NCBI GenBank assembly: GCA_902774295.1
Contig: CACYHP010000001.1
Coordinates: 186,001-250,000, forward strand
Source: an uncultured Bacteroidia bacterium
GTDB taxonomy: Bacteria; Bacteroidota; Bacteroidia; Bacteroidales; F082
Reading direction: 5' to 3'
Length of the DNA stretch: 64,000 nucleotides
Each line of letters opens with the position of its first letter. Positions within the stretch are counted from its first letter, which is position 1. The notes beneath the pieces are model-generated. The model worked only from the letters and a program-made list of their open reading frames with translations, did no database searches and had not been told where the DNA came from. Below, piece by piece: positions 59,871 through 64,000 of the stretch. A program made the position numbers and the translations under genes.

Positions 59871-62126
59871 TTACATTTCTTTTAAAATAGGTATATCAAT
59901 TGTGAAAACTGTGCCGATTCCTTCTTTGCTGGAGAAGCTGATGTTTCCGCCCATGCCTTGAATTATGTTTTGCGACACCGACAATCCTACACCCATTCCG
60001 CTCGATTTCGTTGTAAAATTAGGGAAAAACACCTTTTTCTTGTCTTCTTCTTTGATGCCGCAGCCGTTGTCGGAGATTTGAACTCTGTACTTCTCCCCTA
60101 ACCTATTGAGAATCACTTCGATATGTCCTATCTCGCTGCCAATTGCCTGGATTCCGTTTTTGATGATATTGCCAAATACGCGACCGAGATTATTTTTATC
60201 AGCGAAAAGCGACCAATTATCATTTTCATTGTAAATCAAAGATATAGAGATGTTTTTCTCAACATCATAAAGCTTTATTGTACTTTTCAGAAGTTCGCTT
60301 AAGTCGAATGTAGTTGAAACATTTTCCGGCAGTTTAGCGTAGTCGGAGAAGGCTGTTGCTATTTTTGAAAGCGTCTCAATCTGTTCGAGCAATGATTTGA
60401 GAGTTTCTTTGAAATTCTCTTCAAATTTCGGGTCTTTTCTATCCCAAAGCATCTGCAGATACTCGATGTTAAGGCGCATCGGAGTGAGCGGATTTTTGAT
60501 TTCATGCGCCACCTGACGAGCCATCTCGCGCCAGGCGTTTTCGCGTTCATTACGTGCAATCCTATTAGCCGCAATCTCAAGCTGCTGACACATATTATTA
60601 TATTGCTCAACCAAAGCTCCAATCTCATCACGACCTTTGAAATTTATCGGCTCATTATGTCCGTCAAGTCGCATCTTACCCATCTGTTCCTCAATGATTT
60701 TTATAGGTTTAAGGGTTTTACGGGTAATCAAAAGCACAATTATTGATGAGATACCTAGCAAGACAATGATTATATTGATATAATTAAGCGCAAAATCTGA
60801 AAGCTGATCATCATATTCCGACTTAGAATCGAAGTAAATGACATTCAAAACTGCAGCCAGATTGTTGTTTCCGTCAAGGATAGGGAAGTAGTAGGACATA
60901 CATTTTTCGTTGTCATAAAGCTCATTTTGCACCAGATAGCCTGCGTCTTCCTTAAAAATAGACTGATATGCGTGAGATTCAATAGAATCGCTTAAAATAT
61001 TTGAATTTTGAAGAGTTGAATTTATCAAAATTCCATCAAGATTATAGATGTTTATGTCGCAGAAGAATGTTTCTTCAAGATAGGAGAGATATTCTGTATT
61101 TGTAAGGCTGTTTTCCGTCAAAATATTGGTTTCCAACCTGTTTCGAATGATATTTGCCTGCTTATATTGTTCAATTTGAGTCTTTTTTGTGATATTATTT
61201 TCCAAAAATAAGAATGACGTGATGCCAATTGCTACGAAGGAAATTGTAAGTGTAAGAACAATTGTCAACTGCATTTTGCTATGGAAACTGTGTTTAAATA
61301 TACCTTTGCGGTCGTGTTCGAAGAAGGTAAACAGGAAGTAGGCGAGAAGAAGTGACAAAAATATGAAGGAAAACGGAGCCACATATCTCATCCAACGTTC
61401 AGATTCTATTGAAACGACAATAGCTTTGTTGACAGTTAAATCGTTTAAAATGTAGTGTTTAAACTTCTTTCCTTTATGAATTCCATCAGTTTGTGAAATG
61501 AAATTGTTGAAGTTGTTTGGATAGTAATAATTGCCGAGTTTGTAATATAAGATGTTGTTTTTATAGATTGCGAACGAATAGTTTTTCAGATTTGGAGAGA
61601 CATTTTTCTCTTTATAAAACTCGAAATACAGATTCTGCCTCCCGTTGACGGCGATTTTTGCGATATAATAGATGTTTGACATCGGGTCGTCGATGTGGTA
61701 AAGACAGTTGTTGATGTAAGTTACTGAGTCATATTTGAAGATATCGCCGAAGTAGTCGATGCAAGGATAAATGATTTCCGGTTCGTTTTCAAGTGTGATT
61801 AATGTGTTGCTGTCGCAAACCGTCAATGCGATATTATAAGAATGGAATAAATCAATGCCGTTGAAATATTTTTTGTCGAAGTAGGAGAGGAGGCTGTCGT
61901 CGCTTGGAAGGTTATCGTCTTTGAGCCACGAATTGAACATTTCGTCGGTTTTGATTTTTTCGATGATGTCGGTTGTGGCGTTTTCGAAATCATGATCTGT
62001 CTCGTCGGCGATGAGAGTGGCGAAACGTTCCATCTCGATGTTCTCGCGATTTTCTTTTCTATGATGGAAGAAAACAGTGGCTGCGATGAGAGCGAGTGTG
62101 ATAAGTATGATATAAATCTTCTTCAT
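59871..62126 (-). CDS. Membrane sensor histidine kinase (NtrY-like, HAMP)
   Basis: A 751-residue protein. N-terminal membrane helix, a large periplasmic sensing region, a helix pair around residues 230-320, a second extracytoplasmic region, a further helix and a HAMP-like linker (RKTLKPIKIIEEQMGKMRLDG). The kinase core has the phospho-acceptor His541 in ARQVAHEIKNPLTP and the HATPase G-boxes (IKNGIQAIG, ISDNGCGIKEED, GMGVGLSVSQNIIQGMGG). No response regulator is adjacent, so it is an orphan. I start at ATG 62126, following TGATTTTTG; the longer frame at 62150 overlaps that box. Confidence 0.88.
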   Translation of the reverse strand: MKKIYIILITLALIAATVFFHHRKENRENIEMERFATLIADETDHDFENATTDIIEKIKTDEMFNSWLKDDNLPSDDSLLSYFDKKYFNGIDLFHSYNIALTVCDSNTLITLENEPEIIYPCIDYFGDIFKYDSVTYINNCLYHIDDPMSNIYYIAKIAVNGRQNLYFEFYKEKNVSPNLKNYSFAIYKNNILYYKLGNYYYPNNFNNFISQTDGIHKGKKFKHYILNDLTVNKAIVVSIESERWMRYVAPFSFIFLSLLLAYFLFTFFEHDRKGIFKHSFHSKMQLTIVLTLTISFVAIGITSFLFLENNITKKTQIEQYKQANIIRNRLETNILTENSLTNTEYLSYLEETFFCDINIYNLDGILINSTLQNSNILSDSIESHAYQSIFKEDAGYLVQNELYDNEKCMSYYFPILDGNNNLAAVLNVIYFDSKSEYDDQLSDFALNYINIIIVLLGISSIIVLLITRKTLKPIKIIEEQMGKMRLDGHNEPINFKGRDEIGALVEQYNNMCQQLEIAANRIARNERENAWREMARQVAHEIKNPLTPMRLNIEYLQMLWDRKDPKFEENFKETLKSLLEQIETLSKIATAFSDYAKLPENVSTTFDLSELLKSTIKLYDVEKNISISLIYNENDNWSLFADKNNLGRVFGNIIKNGIQAIGSEIGHIEVILNRLGEKYRVQISDNGCGIKEEDKKKVFFPNFTTKSSGMGVGLSVSQNIIQGMGGNISFSSKEGIGTVFTIDIPILKEM

Positions 62127-62248
62127 AGCCTTTTTTGTTACAAAAATCATGCCAAAAAGTGCTTCGATTTAAGGCAATATTTCAAATGTTTTGATTCTGA
62201 TATTCTGAAAAACAAAAATGCCTTAAAACGGCTAAAAACGGGCAAATA

Positions 62249-63121
62249 TCAAATTTTGCGAAAAACGTAGATCAAACTCGAATAATCTCCTGTTTTACGA
62301 GCTTTGCGGTTCGATTTCCATCCGGTAAGAATGCCTTTGATGAAAGAGTTGCCTTCGCCGATATATTTTTCGCTCATCATTGAGATGTAAAATGCGTCCC
62401 ATTTCATCGGATGGATGCTCTCGAGTTCGAAGCAGCCGGCAAAGACGTTTTGCAGCGACTCTTTATGAAAATGGTTCAGATGTCGCGGCACGTCGTAAGC
62501 AGCCCATTTGTCTTTGTAATATTGTGCATCGTACGACATATAATTCGGCACAGCGATAACGAGTCTGCCGTCGTCTTTTAAAAGACGGTGCAGCTGTTCG
62601 GTTTGGAATCGGAGGTCGTCGATATGTTCGAGCACATGCCACATGGTGATAAGGTCGAAAGTGGAGTGGGGGAGAGCGAAGATTTCTTGCGGTGTGACGA
62701 TGGTTTTACCCAGTTTTTCAGATGCAAATCTGCGGGCGTCTTCACTAAGGTCGCAGCCCATGATATCACATCCTTGCTGTTGAGCATAATGTAAGAAGTC
62801 GCCGACACCGCAACCGAAATCCAGAATATGCGGTTTGTTAAGGTCAGAGCATGCGATCTTATATTTATTACGGATGTTGACTTTTTTCACTTGGTTGTAA
62901 ATCCAAGGCACGAGACCTTTTTTATGCTCGTTATGGCTGAGATAATCCTCCGATTTGTAGTAGTTACCGATGACAGATTTATACGGTCGTGGAGTGGTGA
63001 ACAGCAACTTACAGTTGTCGCACTCTATGATTTCGAAGTCTTCCTGAGAGAGGAAATAGTCTTTCAGCTTCAGGTAAGACTTGGTGTTTTCTGATTCGCA
63101 AAACGGGCATTTAGTGCTCAT
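62249..63121 (-). CDS. Class I SAM-dependent methyltransferase with N-terminal zinc ribbon
   Basis: A 290-residue protein. Residues 5-40 form a Cys-rich ribbon (CPFCESENT ... CDNCKLLF). The Methyltransf_23-type Rossmann core has the SAM-binding motif HILDFGCGVGDFL and the following acidic residue in MGCDLSEDA, with MWHVLEHIDD as motif III and a YDVPRHLNHFHKE segment. Relatives modify small molecules or sugar intermediates; substrate unknown. ATG 63121, promoter region overlaps the parS site. Confidence 0.85.
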   Translation of the reverse strand: MSTKCPFCESENTKSYLKLKDYFLSQEDFEIIECDNCKLLFTTPRPYKSVIGNYYKSEDYLSHNEHKKGLVPWIYNQVKKVNIRNKYKIACSDLNKPHILDFGCGVGDFLHYAQQQGCDIMGCDLSEDARRFASEKLGKTIVTPQEIFALPHSTFDLITMWHVLEHIDDLRFQTEQLHRLLKDDGRLVIAVPNYMSYDAQYYKDKWAAYDVPRHLNHFHKESLQNVFAGCFELESIHPMKWDAFYISMMSEKYIGEGNSFIKGILTGWKSNRKARKTGDYSSLIYVFRKI

Positions 63122-63153
63122 GATATCTTTATTTTATTGTTATTCTCAAAAAT

Positions 63154-63169
63154 TGTTCCACGTGGAACA
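63154..63169. promoter_or_regulatory. parS centromere-like site
   Basis: TGTTCCACGTGGAACA, a perfect 16-bp palindrome that fits the conserved chromosomal parS form TGTTNCACGTGNAACA bound by ParB. It lies in the intergenic gap between the methyltransferase and mnmG. parS sites cluster near oriC, and mnmG (gidA) is often origin-linked, so the position supports the call. No parA/parB or other parS is in the window. Confidence 0.85.
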
Positions 63170-63177
63170 TTCCATTC

Positions 63178-63287
63178 GTCATTTCGAGCTTGTCGAGAAA
63201 TCCTTAATTTCCTTTTCAATAAAATGTTCCTATAAACCAAGGATTTCTCCATTCCGTTCCATTTCATTCCACTTCAGTCGAAATGAC
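63178..63287. repeat. Full GTCATTTCGA...TCGAAATGAC element beside parS
   Basis: 110 bp with inverted 10-bp ends; left arm TTGTCGAGAAATCCTTAATT, right arm AAGGATTTCTCCATTCCG. It begins nine bases after the parS palindrome and ends ten bases before the mnmG stop. Confidence 0.82.
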
Positions 63288-63296
63288 AATTGAATG

Positions 63297-64000
63297 TTAC
63301 CGTCCTAAAAATACAGCAAGGACCGAAATATCAGCCGGGCTAACTCCGCTGATACGTGATGCTTGTCCCAACGTCTGCGGCTTGTGTTTCGTCAGCTTCT
63401 GTCGTGCCTCGATGGTCAGCGAGTGCAGCGCGTTGTAGTCGAAATCCGGGCTCAGTTTCACGTCTTCGAGGCGTTTCAGCTTGTCGGCGACTTCGCGTTC
63501 CTTCTCGATATATCCTTCATATTTCACCAAAATCTCCGCCTCCTCGATGACACTTCGCGTCATCTCGTCGGCAAGGTCGTATTTCCCTTTCAATGACTCC
63601 ACGTTTTGCATCATCTCCATCAGGCTCAACTGCGGACGTGTGAGCACATGCGCAAAACGGGTCTTTCCGGTGATCTCTGGCGTCTCTTTTGCCACCAGCA
63701 GTGCGTTGACTTCCTCTGGTGAGACGTTAGTATCCTTAAGAAACTGCACCATATCCTGCACACGTTGCTGCTTGTCCAGGAAGCGCTCGTAACGTTCCTG
63801 TGTGGCGAGACCTATATTATATCCGAGAGGTGTCAATCGTGCGTCGGCATTGTCTTGGCGTAACAAGATACGGTATTCGGCGCGGCTTGTGAACATTCTG
63901 TAAGGCTCGTCGACGCTCTTTGTGATGAGGTCGTCGATGAGGACGCCGATATAGCCCTCGTCACGGCGGATGACAATAGGCTCTTCATCGTGAAGGAGTC
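63297..64000 (-). CDS. mnmG: tRNA uridine-34 5-carboxymethylaminomethyl synthase subunit, C-terminal part
   Basis: Partial: the frame is open to base 64000 and continues outside. The visible 234 residues contain the MnmG block GYIGVLIDDLITKSVDEPYRMFTSRAEYRILLRQDNADARLTPLG and the helical C-terminal domain (YIEKEREVADKLKRLEDVKLSPDFDYNAL, TLGQASRISGVSPADISVLAVFLGR). MnmG is an FAD enzyme that, with MnmE, modifies the wobble uridine of several tRNAs. In the region read the protein is normal. Confidence 0.95.
   Translation of the reverse strand, partial: LLHDEEPIVIRRDEGYIGVLIDDLITKSVDEPYRMFTSRAEYRILLRQDNADARLTPLGYNIGLATQERYERFLDKQQRVQDMVQFLKDTNVSPEEVNALLVAKETPEITGKTRFAHVLTRPQLSLMEMMQNVESLKGKYDLADEMTRSVIEEAEILVKYEGYIEKEREVADKLKRLEDVKLSPDFDYNALHSLTIEARQKLTKHKPQTLGQASRISGVSPADISVLAVFLGR

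Overview
The window is chromosomal DNA from a member of the Bacteroidota, most likely order Bacteroidales. The signs are the promoter box TAnnTTTG (usually TATTTTTG or TAATTTTG) in front of many genes and both tRNAs, several families typical of the phylum (DUF4270, DUF4292, DUF3109, IPExxxVDY-like protein, S46 dipeptidyl-peptidase, topoisomerase I with C-terminal GRFG repeats), and proteins carrying type IX secretion (T9SS) C-terminal sorting domains. I cannot name the species. No phage, plasmid, CRISPR array or complete insertion sequence is seen.

Layout. 1-4627: end of a DUF1893 gene, a retropepsin-like membrane protease, a CPBP protease, topA. 4880-9313: DUF3109 protein, then a starch synthase-like protein, DUF4270 lipoprotein, cyclophilin and pheS in one tight unit. 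9374-12057: small protein, rnc, fabF, acpP (leftward). 12318-17687: polA, YraN nuclease, metG. 17824-23181: T9SS leucine-rich-repeat protein, a frameshifted TPR regulator, then cupin, alarmone hydrolase and alarmone synthetase (23178-24827). 24843-31677: amino-acid ABC transporter, adenine deaminase, AspT-like transporter, ornithine carbamoyltransferase. 31818-37057: tRNA-Lys, then two paralogous membrane TPR-AraC regulators around a secreted T9SS-type protein. 37064-41905: TM1266-like ACT protein, ComF, rlmH, dpp11, nucleoside-recognition membrane protein. 41937-53332 (leftward): S41 lipoprotein, beta-barrel, and two giant modular T9SS surface proteins separated by a small protein with a C-terminal sorting-type tail. 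53590-64000: tRNA-Pro, an envelope operon (EnvC-like, DUF4292, TPR, dut, flippase), sensor kinase, methyltransferase, a parS site and the end of mnmG.

Five things stand out. (1) Intergenic hairpins whose arms are made of tandem 7- or 9-base units; the units differ from place to place but the architecture is the same. (2) A second dispersed family, 105-139 bp, bounded by GTCATTTCGA and TCGAAATGAC, present in four full copies plus solo halves. Repeats of both kinds have been captured in frame inside polA, whose 3'-5' exonuclease site is also degenerate. (3) Four direct repeats spaced 22/20/22 bp between a TPR-AraC regulator and the secreted protein downstream, which look like an operator. TPR-membrane-HTH regulators sit beside T9SS genes at two places, suggesting a recurring sensor/surface-protein module. 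(4) A substrate-binding protein/permease fusion whose binding lobes appear in circularly permuted order. (5) A perfect 16-bp parS palindrome next to mnmG, hinting that the right end may lie in the origin-proximal region.

All calls come from reading the sequence and from knowledge of the families; no database search was run.
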